DNA of 12,319 nt. Source: Bacteriovoracaceae bacterium (lineage in GTDB: Bacteria; Bdellovibrionota; Bacteriovoracia; Bacteriovoracales; Bacteriovoracaceae). The stretch is from assembly GCA_023151145.1 (NCBI GenBank), contig JAKLJM010000028.1, positions 1 through 12,319 of the forward strand. The letters run 5' to 3'. Each line of letters opens with the position of its first letter. Positions within the stretch are counted from its first letter, which is position 1. The position numbers and the translations under genes are program-made. Below, piece after piece: positions 1 through 5,143 of this stretch. The notes under the pieces were generated by a model. It made no database searches and was not told where the DNA came from. It was given only the letters and a program-made list of their open reading frames with translations.

Positions 1-704
1 CCACCAACAATAAATTCCTTCAAAAAAAGAAAATCATTAGCATTTAAATCTGGAGTAAAATTAAATTTTATTTTTTCTGTACGAGATTTAAATATCCACG
101 TCGTCGCATTTTTATAGGGGCCAAAACCTAGCTTTGGCAAAAGATGTAAGTCATTAATCGATTTAATCTTCTCCCCTGATTGACGTAGTAATTTAGGACT
201 TACCACTAAAACGGATCTCACCACTCCAATGCGTTTTTGTTTGTATTGACTATCTTTTAAGGCACCAATTCTCAGGGCCATATCAATAGATTCTTTAACG
301 AGATCCAACTGATCATTGGTTAAGATGACATCAAAATGCATTTTAGGAAATTCGTTTTTTAATTCCCTTAAAACCCGCGACATCACCACAATCCCAATAT
401 CGTAAGGGCAAGTAAATCGCAGCTTTCCATCAATCTCTTCTTCACTTTTTTTCAGATCATTTATGGTTTGATTTAATTGATTTAGGCTATGCTTAGCTTC
501 CTTAAAAAGTTTTTTACCATCTAAGGTAAGTTCTATTTTTCTAGTTGTGCGATAAAGAAGATTCATCCCTAACTCTTCTTCTAAAAGACTAATCTGGCGA
601 CTGATGCTTGACTTTGGTACGCCTCTAATTTTTGAGGCCTTAGAAAAACTCCCGTACTCCACTACTGTCACAAAGATCTCTAAACGATTAAGATTAATGG
701 CCAT
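1..704 (-). CDS. LysR-family transcriptional regulator, C-terminus cut by window edge
   Basis: DNA-binding regulator; about 234 of the usual ~300 residues are present and the frame runs off the left edge. Translating the minus strand from the ATG at 704 gives MAINLNRLEIFVTVVEYGSF, followed by SKASKIRGVPKSSISRQISL and LEEELGMNLLYRTTRK. This is the classic LysR winged helix-turn-helix at residues ~1-60. A linker helix follows, then the start of the periplasmic-binding-protein-like effector domain (IDGKLRFTCPYDIGIVV, then IDMALRIGAL). GGAGAG at 712-717 (read on the minus strand) lies 7 bases before the ATG, supporting this start. It is divergent from the dioxygenase gene at 802, the usual LysR/target arrangement, so that gene is its likely target. 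The inducer cannot be told from sequence; an aromatic or quinone compound is an inference from the neighbours. Confidence 0.93.
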   Translation of the reverse strand, partial: MAINLNRLEIFVTVVEYGSFSKASKIRGVPKSSISRQISLLEEELGMNLLYRTTRKIELTLDGKKLFKEAKHSLNQLNQTINDLKKSEEEIDGKLRFTCPYDIGIVVMSRVLRELKNEFPKMHFDVILTNDQLDLVKESIDMALRIGALKDSQYKQKRIGVVRSVLVVSPKLLRQSGEKIKSINDLHLLPKLGFGPYKNATTWIFKSRTEKIKFNFTPDLNANDFLFLKEFIVG

Positions 705-726
705 AAGAAAACTCTCCGCTCTTGAT

Positions 727-745
727 TGTTCACATTATTATAACA
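727..745. promoter_or_regulatory. Candidate LysR operator (T-N11-A box)
   Basis: TGTT at 727-730 and AACA at 742-745 form a perfect 4-base dyad separated by exactly 11 bases, matching the T-N11-A rule for LysR-type sites. It lies between the LysR gene and its divergent neighbour. It covers the lysR extended -10, which fits negative autoregulation. The arms are short, so chance is not excluded. Confidence 0.55.
737..745 (-). promoter_or_regulatory. Extended -10 of the lysR promoter
   Basis: Read on the minus strand this is TGTTATAAT, a perfect extended -10 (TGn plus consensus TATAAT). No good -35 lies upstream, as is common for extended -10 promoters. The predicted start is near 730, giving a leader of about 25 bases that includes the GGAGAG ribosome site. 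Confidence 0.6.
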
Positions 746-756
746 GTATATTCTTA

Positions 757-785
757 TTGTTCTGACTTTTTTTAATACTTAAAAT
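757..785 (+). promoter_or_regulatory. Candidate promoter of the dioxygenase gene
   Basis: TTGTTC (757-762) as -35 and TAAAAT (780-785, 5 of 6 consensus) as -10 are separated by 17 bases. Transcription would begin near 792, only about 10 bases before the ATG at 802. The -35 lies in the second copy of a direct repeat, ATTGTTC, at 725-731 and 756-762 (31 bases apart, about three helical turns). The first copy overlaps the LysR dyad, so regulator bound there could contact polymerase. Confidence 0.5.
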
Positions 786-801
786 AGCCGATAATAGACA
801 T

Positions 802-1725
802 ATGACAAATAATAACAATCAAAATCGTCGCTACTTTTTACAAACGTTAGGGTTTACTGCCCTAGGAAGTACCCTTTTTGGATGTTCCAACCTCTTTGAT
901 AAAAAAGAGAAAGGATTTACGATGGGAAACACTGAAAATCTTGGATTAAACCTCTTCATCGGACACGGTTCCCCAATGAATGCGATCGAAGATAATAAAT
1001 TTTCTAAGGCGCAAAAAGAGCTCTTAAAAAATAAAACTCCTCCCAAGGCTGTCATTGTTGTTTCCGCTCATTGGGTGAGCGAGGGAATTAAAGTTGTAAC
1101 GAGTCCAAAACCAAAAATCATTTATGATTTTTATGGATTTCCTAAAGAGTTACATAACTATCAATACAATGCGATTGGAGAGCCAACTCTTGCCAAAGAA
1201 ACAGTAAAACATATAAATCAAAGTAAAAACTTTAAAGCCGAGGAAACAGAAGAATGGGGTCTTGATCATGGAGCTTGGGCGGTTCTCACTCATCTTTTTC
1301 CGAATGCTGATATTCCCGTTTTTCAATTAAGCTTAAACTCACAAATGAATTTTTTAGATCACTTAGCATTTGCCAGTGAACTTCGTGCCCTACGTACACA
1401 AAATATCATGATCTTAAGTTCAGGAAACATGGTACATAATTTAAGAATGATGGGCGGAGAAAATCCCGAGTCTCCCTATGACTTTGCTCTAGAATTTGAT
1501 GAGTGGGCAAAATCTAAAATTTTAGCAAAAGATGGAAAAGCACTGGCCACTTTTAATGGCTTAAATAGTAAAGTGGTTCAATCCTCTCATCCGACACTAG
1601 AACATTATGTTCCCCTGCTCTACACAATGGGAGCAAGCTTTGAAAATGAGACATTTGAATTTCCCATCACTGGCTTTCAAGAAAAAGCTATTTCCATGCG
1701 ATCGGTAATGTCTATTAAAGTATAA
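802..1725 (+). CDS. DODA/YgiD-type class III extradiol dioxygenase with N-terminal Tat lipoprotein signal
   Basis: LigB-fold metal-dependent dioxygenase that opens catechol-type rings; E. coli YgiD acts on L-DOPA in vitro. The family pattern is clear: GHGSPM (His55), VSAHW (His90), GLDHGAW (His156), SSGNMVHNL (His212) and SSHPTLEHY (His263, His268). By comparison with YgiD, His55, His90, His212 and His268 are the probable metal-site ligands. The unusual part is residues 1-40: NRRYFLQ resembles the Tat motif RRxFLK, then a hydrophobic stretch ends in LFGC (Cys28), a lipobox-like site. The ATG at 802 has no recognisable ribosome site. Met41 (ATG at 922) has AAGGA 6 bases upstream and gives 267 residues, close to YgiD length. 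Both starts are plausible. The real substrate is unknown; regulation by the divergent LysR protein is inferred. Confidence 0.9.
   Translation: MTNNNNQNRRYFLQTLGFTALGSTLFGCSNLFDKKEKGFTMGNTENLGLNLFIGHGSPMNAIEDNKFSKAQKELLKNKTPPKAVIVVSAHWVSEGIKVVTSPKPKIIYDFYGFPKELHNYQYNAIGEPTLAKETVKHINQSKNFKAEETEEWGLDHGAWAVLTHLFPNADIPVFQLSLNSQMNFLDHLAFASELRALRTQNIMILSSGNMVHNLRMMGGENPESPYDFALEFDEWAKSKILAKDGKALATFNGLNSKVVQSSHPTLEHYVPLLYTMGASFENETFEFPITGFQEKAISMRSVMSIKV
911..924 (+). promoter_or_regulatory. Internal ribosome site and alternative start of the dioxygenase
   Basis: AAGGA at 911-915 sits 6 bases before an in-frame ATG (922-924, Met41). This is a far better initiation site than the region before 802. 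Starting here removes the Tat/lipobox segment and leaves the complete catalytic domain. AAGGA also simply encodes Lys-Gly in the longer frame, so coincidence is possible. Confidence 0.45.
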
Positions 1726-1747
1726 ATCTACTCACTTTTTAATTAAA

Positions 1748-1779
1748 ACCACTGACTCACATTAATCTGAGTCAGTGGT
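1748..1779. terminator. Bidirectional terminator between dioxygenase and azoreductase genes
   Basis: A perfect 12-base stem pairs ACCACTGACTCA (1748-1759) with TGAGTCAGTGGT (1768-1779) around an 8-base loop, in the 66-base gap between two convergent genes. On the minus strand it is followed by TTTTAATT, a fair U-tract. On the plus strand the following AAATTTATT is weaker. It probably serves both genes, better for azoR. Confidence 0.8.
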
Positions 1780-1791
1780 AAATTTATTCGA

Positions 1792-2415
1792 TTACACAAA
1801 AATTGAATTCACAGTGTCACTTGCTTTTGAAAGAGCATTGTGATGATTGTTTGGATCATTAACACCTTCTACTCTAATAATATGAACATCAGGAATGCCG
1901 ATAAAACCAAAGAAAGCTTTTACAAAGGGAGACAAGGCATCAAATGAAGCAAATGCTCCCTCTGAAAAAACTGAACCAGAAGCAACGACTACGTAGGCCT
2001 TTCTCCCAGCCGCTAGACCAATTAAGCCTTCATCTGTGAAGGAAAACGTTTTTCCAGCTCTAGACACATGATCAACCCACGCTTTTAAAACCGATGGTAC
2101 AGAAAAATTCCACATTGGAGTGGCAATGATAATTTCATCGGCCCATAACAGTTCATCTGTTAATTCCTCAGAAAGTTTTAGTGTTTGAAGCATATCTGTT
2201 GAACGCATTTCTGCTTTAGTGAACATGGCCTGAATAAGTTCAGGTTTTAAATGTGGAACAGGATTTTGTTGAAGATCACGCACTTTAATCTCTATGTTTT
2301 CGAATCGCATTTTGAGCGCATCTATCACTAAGAGAGTGCCTTTTTTGGATAACGATTGCTCGCCATTTGGACTTGCTTCAATAACTAAAACTTTTCTTTG
2401 GGGACTACTAGACAT
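1792..2415 (-). CDS. azoR: FMN-dependent NADH-azoreductase / quinone reductase (AzoR family)
   Basis: Cytoplasmic flavodoxin-fold enzyme that reduces quinones and azo bonds by two electrons with NAD(P)H, limiting semiquinone formation. At 207 residues it matches E. coli AzoR (about 200) end to end. KVLVIEASPNGEQSLS (residues 8-23) is the first strand and FMN phosphate loop. VRDLQQNPVP (45-54) is a family signature. TPMWNFSVPSVLKAWVDHVS (99-118) contains the flavin-contacting MWNF, followed by RAGKTFSFTDEG. The second flavin loop is VASGS (144-148, SRGG in E. coli), and the end has FFGFIGIPDV. GAGGAG at 2422-2427 on the minus strand supports the start. It is divergent from hxlR, a family known to control azoreductases, and convergent with the dioxygenase gene. 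Natural substrates in this organism are not known. Confidence 0.92.
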   Translation of the reverse strand: MSSSPQRKVLVIEASPNGEQSLSKKGTLLVIDALKMRFENIEIKVRDLQQNPVPHLKPELIQAMFTKAEMRSTDMLQTLKLSEELTDELLWADEIIIATPMWNFSVPSVLKAWVDHVSRAGKTFSFTDEGLIGLAAGRKAYVVVASGSVFSEGAFASFDALSPFVKAFFGFIGIPDVHIIRVEGVNDPNNHHNALSKASDTVNSIFV

Positions 2416-2446
2416 GTAAAACTCCTCATTATTTGTGGTTTTTAAC

Positions 2447-2556
2447 TACTTAGCTCACCAAAAATCTCTTTTACACTCTTGGTTACTAATGTATACTCAG
2501 TTCTACATCCATACTTGGTGGAAATAAAGAAGGCACTTTAAATTCATATGGTTACT
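2447..2556. promoter_or_regulatory. azoR/hxlR divergent control region with clustered TACT half-sites
   Basis: The 201-base gap 2416-2616 must hold both promoters. TACT occurs five times on the plus strand (2447, 2484, 2494, 2512, 2553). The longer direct repeat TGGTTACT occurs at 2480-2487 and 2549-2556. GTATAC at 2491-2496 is palindromic. TACT is the half-site of the B. subtilis HxlR-family regulator YodB (TACT-N7-AGTA). Only 2512-2526 approaches that full form here (TACT-N7-AATA). I could not assign a convincing -35/-10 pair on either strand. Confidence 0.35.
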
Positions 2557-2616
2557 TTAGTGTTTCTTTTTATAAAAACTAAGAATTACGTAAAAAAATT
2601 AAAATAAGGATAAAAA

Positions 2617-3099
2617 ATGAATCAAAAAACTTTAGACAAACTTACCGGCACTGGTGAATGCAAAGACGCAAATGGTGTTGAAAAAAAATGTGAAGGCTCA
2701 ATGATTTGCCCATTAAGAGACTTACTTTCTCGTTTAGGTGATAAATGGAGTGTGTTAGTCCTCATCACTTTGGCCAAAAGACCAGAACAGCGAGCTCGAT
2801 TTAGCGAAATAAAAAAAGATATTCAAGACATCTCACAAAGGATGCTGACATCTACACTAAGAACTTTAGAGCGCGATGGTCTTTTAAAGCGCACTGTTTT
2901 CCCGGAAGTTCCTCCGCGAGTTGAATATGAACTCACTCATTTAGGAAAAAGTATTCTAACCCCAATGGAATCATTGGTGCATTGGATTGAATCTAATTGG
3001 GGCGACATTAGAACCTCTAGAGCAACATTTGATCAAAAAAATTTAGCTCCCGAAGTTTTGGCACAAAAAAATACTGCTACAGAAATAGAACTTTCATAA
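2617..3099 (+). CDS. HxlR-family transcriptional regulator with cysteine-rich N-terminus
   Basis: Winged-helix DNA-binding protein, 160 residues. The HxlR core runs from ICPLRDLLSRLGDKWSVLVL (about 30-49) through RFSEIKKDIQDISQRMLTST, LRTLERDGLLKR, VPPRVEYELTHLGKSI and LVHWIESNW near residue 126; a hydrophilic tail follows. Cysteines lie at 15, 25 and 31. The Cys-Pro at 31-32 is the family-typical position, which in YodB, HypR and QorR senses quinones, diamide or oxidation. Cys15 and Cys25 sit in an extra N-terminal arm and could be resolving partners or a metal site (inference). AAGGA 6 bases before the ATG supports the start. The gene is divergent from azoR, the probable target, and is followed 21 bases later by a DUF454 gene on the same strand. 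Confidence 0.93.
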   Translation: MNQKTLDKLTGTGECKDANGVEKKCEGSMICPLRDLLSRLGDKWSVLVLITLAKRPEQRARFSEIKKDIQDISQRMLTSTLRTLERDGLLKRTVFPEVPPRVEYELTHLGKSILTPMESLVHWIESNWGDIRTSRATFDQKNLAPEVLAQKNTATEIELS

Positions 3100-3120
3100 T
3101 ATTTGCGATAAAAATGTGTC

Positions 3121-3495
3121 ATGAATATTAGTCGTCATCTTTATTTACTGGGTGGGCACCTCACTTTGCTCTTGGGCATTGCCGGCGCCTTTTTACCAGT
3201 TTTACCGACGACTCCCTTTTTACTGCTCTCGGCTTTTTTATATTCAAAATCATCCCCTCGAATTCATCAATGGCTTATTACTCATCCCATTATTGGTAAA
3301 CCGATTCGTGAGTGGGAAGAATCAGGAGTCATACGTCTTTGGGCGAAAATCTTGGCCACGATCATGATCTCACTGGTTATATTTTTTAAATTTCAAAGAC
3401 TCGCTATTCCCGAATGGTTAAAAATCATTTTTTCACTTATCTTAGTAAGTGTTTTAATTTTTATTTGGACTAGACCAAGCAAGGCAACAAAATGA
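3121..3495 (+). CDS. ybaN: DUF454/YbaN-family inner-membrane protein
   Basis: Small membrane protein of unknown function, 124 residues. The family core is clear: GIAGAFLPVLPTTPFLLLSA (residues 19-38), then SKSSPRIHQWLITHP (42-56) and IGKPIREWEESGVI. Hydrophobic segments are at roughly 7-40, 73-90 and 100-117, giving three or four passes. No ribosome site is visible before the ATG; the gene begins 21 bases after the hxlR stop, so translation probably depends on readthrough from the upstream gene. Its last bases overlap the start of the next gene (ATGA), indicating coupled translation. Nothing here ties it functionally to redox control except the shared strand. Confidence 0.85.
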   Translation: MNISRHLYLLGGHLTLLLGIAGAFLPVLPTTPFLLLSAFLYSKSSPRIHQWLITHPIIGKPIREWEESGVIRLWAKILATIMISLVIFFKFQRLAIPEWLKIIFSLILVSVLIFIWTRPSKATK

Positions 3496-4085
3496 ACACC
3501 ACAGTACTCGTTATTTTTAATGCATTAATGTTTTTTCTTTTAATTCTATTTGTCTTTGTCATTCCGGCCATTCAACTTAAACGAAAAGGAATTAAGAGTT
3601 ATCATTTTAGCTCACATGATAATGCTCACAATTTTAATGGAAAACTCATAAAATTGATCTTTGTTCTCATCGCATTGCCCATGATTCTATTTTTTATTCA
3701 TCCCCTAAGTTTAAATTTTTTTAAACCTTTTAAAATTGAAGCCTTTGTTCCCATTGGAATACTCCTGACAATTATGGGTTTTTTTTGGACCTTATTTGCG
3801 CAAAAAAGTATGAGTGATTCTTGGCGTGTGGGCATCGATGAAAATTCATCAAATGAGTTAAAGAAAAATGATGCTTTTTTACTTTCAAGAAATCCAGTGT
3901 ATTTGGGAATGATGGTCATGTTGTTAGGGCATTTTATTGTTCTAAATAGTCTCTTTCATCTTATGTTGCTTTTTTTTAGTTGGGCAGTTCTTTCGTTACA
4001 AATCCGACTAGAAGAAGAGTTTTTATTGAAAAAACACGGAGATGAATATCGCGCTTACTGTTTAGAGGTCAGACGTTGGATTTAA
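3492..4085 (+). CDS. ICMT/PEMT-like membrane methyltransferase family protein
   Basis: Integral membrane protein of 197 residues related to isoprenylcysteine carboxyl methyltransferases and phospholipid methyltransferases, which use SAM. Membrane segments are seen at about 5-27, 52-70, 84-102 and in a long hydrophobic stretch 137-170. The catalytic C-terminal half shows QKSMSDSWRVGID (104-116), LSRNPVYLG (131-139, the R-NP-xYxG motif contacting SAM) and the closing EEEFLLKKHGDEYRAY. Bacterial members have few known substrates; a lipid or small hydrophobic thiol is possible, and none can be named from sequence. The ATG overlaps the ybaN stop by 4 bases, so the two proteins are probably made together. 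No terminator is evident in the 114 bases that follow. Confidence 0.85.
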   Translation: MNTTVLVIFNALMFFLLILFVFVIPAIQLKRKGIKSYHFSSHDNAHNFNGKLIKLIFVLIALPMILFFIHPLSLNFFKPFKIEAFVPIGILLTIMGFFWTLFAQKSMSDSWRVGIDENSSNELKKNDAFLLSRNPVYLGMMVMLLGHFIVLNSLFHLMLLFFSWAVLSLQIRLEEEFLLKKHGDEYRAYCLEVRRWI

Positions 4086-4130
4086 CTAAAATCGCCCATT
4101 TAACAATAGACCTGTAAAATTTATAAGCTT

Positions 4131-4160
4131 TTCACAAAAAAATTCAAAGTTGTTTAGACT
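4131..4160 (+). promoter_or_regulatory. Possible promoter of the small Asn-rich gene
   Basis: TTCACA (4131-4136, 5 of 6 consensus) and TAGACT (4155-4160, 4 of 6) are separated by 18 bases, predicting a leader of about 33 bases before 4200. It is the best pair in the gap 4086-4199; the match is only moderate. Confidence 0.35.
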
Positions 4161-4199
4161 AGGCTTGGAAAACGTCTCGACACACACTTTGGAGGACTT

Positions 4200-4448
4200 A
4201 TGAAAAGAACAATTTTAGCCGCTATGTTATTAGCTTCTACATTTTCAATGGCAGCAACTCAAACCCTTAAAAACAACACGACTGCAGATAAAAACAATGA
4301 AGAGCTAAGAACAGCACTTTTGAATTTAAATGCTCAAAACAACATCTTAAATAATTTAGGTGAGAACACTAATTCTGACTTAGTTGATGATTTGGCAAAT
4401 AACAATGTGAATAATGGACTTAATAATTTAAAGACAGCGAATAATTAA
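4200..4448 (+). CDS. Small secreted asparagine-rich protein of unknown function
   Basis: 82 residues with a good Sec signal: MKR, a hydrophobic core ILAAMLLASTF, then SMA (16-18) as the likely signal-peptidase I site. The mature chain of about 64 residues has some 21 asparagines, many as NN or NNN pairs separated by Leu, Ala and Asp, and no cysteine or aromatic residue. I recognise no family. The alternation of Leu with Asn pairs (LNAQNNILNNLGENTNSDL, LANNNVNNGLNNL) suggests a low-complexity or amphipathic secreted peptide. GGAGGA at 4191-4196 is the strongest ribosome site in the window, though its spacing is short. It is an independent unit: own leader upstream and an excellent terminator 16 bases after the stop. 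Expression is probably high (inference). Confidence 0.75.
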   Translation: MKRTILAAMLLASTFSMAATQTLKNNTTADKNNEELRTALLNLNAQNNILNNLGENTNSDLVDDLANNNVNNGLNNLKTANN

Positions 4449-4464
4449 TCGTTCGCCAATTTGT

Positions 4465-4495
4465 TGGCCTACAGTTTATTGTAGGCCATTTTTTT
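4465..4495 (+). terminator. Strong intrinsic terminator overlapping the convergent gene
   Basis: TGGCCTACA (4465-4473) pairs perfectly with TGTAGGCCA (4480-4488) around a 6-base loop and is followed by seven Ts (4489-4495), a textbook terminator for the Asn-rich gene. The stem, loop and T-run are at the same time the last codons of the minus-strand S51 peptidase gene, whose TAG stop (4469-4471) is in the stem. There is no U-tract on the minus strand, so it works in one direction only. Confidence 0.9.
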
Positions 4496-5137
4496 GCCCT
4501 GATAAAACTGAAATGTACGCCCCACAAAACGAATTGAATTATTATCAATAACAATACCTCCCCCGTCACTAGAAGCGAATAAAGGATGTTTTATTTTTTT
4601 TGAATGAAACAGTAATTCTTCTTCATAACGTTTAGAGTTTTTATAATGAGGGAAGAATTCAAAATCAACTAATTTCATAGCTGTTAGATTTTTCATATCA
4701 AAGGGATTTTCATCTCGGTCAAAATGCGGAAAGCTTGCCGTGTGAACATGAGGAGTCATAATAATGGCTCCAGCAGAGAGTCCACATAGAACTCCACCAT
4801 TTGAAGCAAATGTTTTGAGTTCGTCGATTAAACCAGTACTTTTTAAGTGCTTTAAGAAATAAAATGTATTCCCACCACCTAAAAAGATTAAATCACTTTT
4901 CAATAACTCACTTAATGCGGTCTTGCTATAGGGAGTATCAACGGTGAAGCATTGAAATTTCGTAACTCCAAATGGAGCAAATTCATCAACAAAAAACTTA
5001 AAATCCACTTCTGCATCATAAGACGCAGAAGGAATTAAGGAAAATTTAGGTGAAATTTTATCAGTTAACTTTACGGCAATTTCATTTAAATCATAATTGG
5101 CTTCTGCCGTACCACCAGAGTACAAAATTAATTTCAT
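4469..5137 (-). CDS. Peptidase S51 family protein (PepE / dipeptidase E-like)
   Basis: Cytoplasmic serine peptidase of the class-I glutamine amidotransferase-like fold; Salmonella PepE (229 residues, similar to the 222 here) hydrolyses Asp-X dipeptides. Visible marks are MKLILYSGG at the start, DLIFLGGGNTFYFLKHL (82-98), the nucleophile elbow CGLSAGAI (Ser121) and FFPHY (His164, the expected catalytic His). ASSDGGGIVI (188-197) places Asp191 near where PepE has its third residue, Glu192; that match is tentative. There is no signal peptide. It lies 6 bases after the SelO-like gene on the same strand, with AAGGA embedded in that gene's last codons, so the two are very probably one operon. S51 also includes cyanophycinases; the length favours the PepE branch. 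The exact substrate is unknown. Confidence 0.88.
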   Translation of the reverse strand: MKLILYSGGTAEANYDLNEIAVKLTDKISPKFSLIPSASYDAEVDFKFFVDEFAPFGVTKFQCFTVDTPYSKTALSELLKSDLIFLGGGNTFYFLKHLKSTGLIDELKTFASNGGVLCGLSAGAIIMTPHVHTASFPHFDRDENPFDMKNLTAMKLVDFEFFPHYKNSKRYEEELLFHSKKIKHPLFASSDGGGIVIDNNSIRFVGRTFQFYQGKKMAYNKL

Positions 5138-5143
5138 GAAACA

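Noticed and set aside
831..1055. Minus-strand open frame of 74 codons inside the dioxygenase gene
   Set aside because: It lies wholly antisense to a well-conserved enzyme, has no ribosome site and no recognisable protein features.
3152..3367. Open frame inside ybaN on the same strand in another frame
   Set aside because: ybaN has the clear DUF454 motifs; the alternative frame has none.
3698..3919. Minus-strand open frame inside the methyltransferase gene
   Set aside because: It is antisense to the conserved SRNPVYLG region and has no independent support.
4111..4138. Weak dyad TGTAAAA/TTTTCACA followed by A-run after the methyltransferase gene
   Set aside because: It needs a bulged base, is very AT-rich and has As instead of Ts downstream on the plus strand, so it is not a credible terminator.
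4455..4468. Alternative hairpin GCCAA-TTTG-TTGGC that would compete with the terminator stem
   Set aside because: It looks like an antiterminator, but the stem is only 5 base pairs and lies after the stop codon of a stand-alone gene; the 9-base terminator would win.
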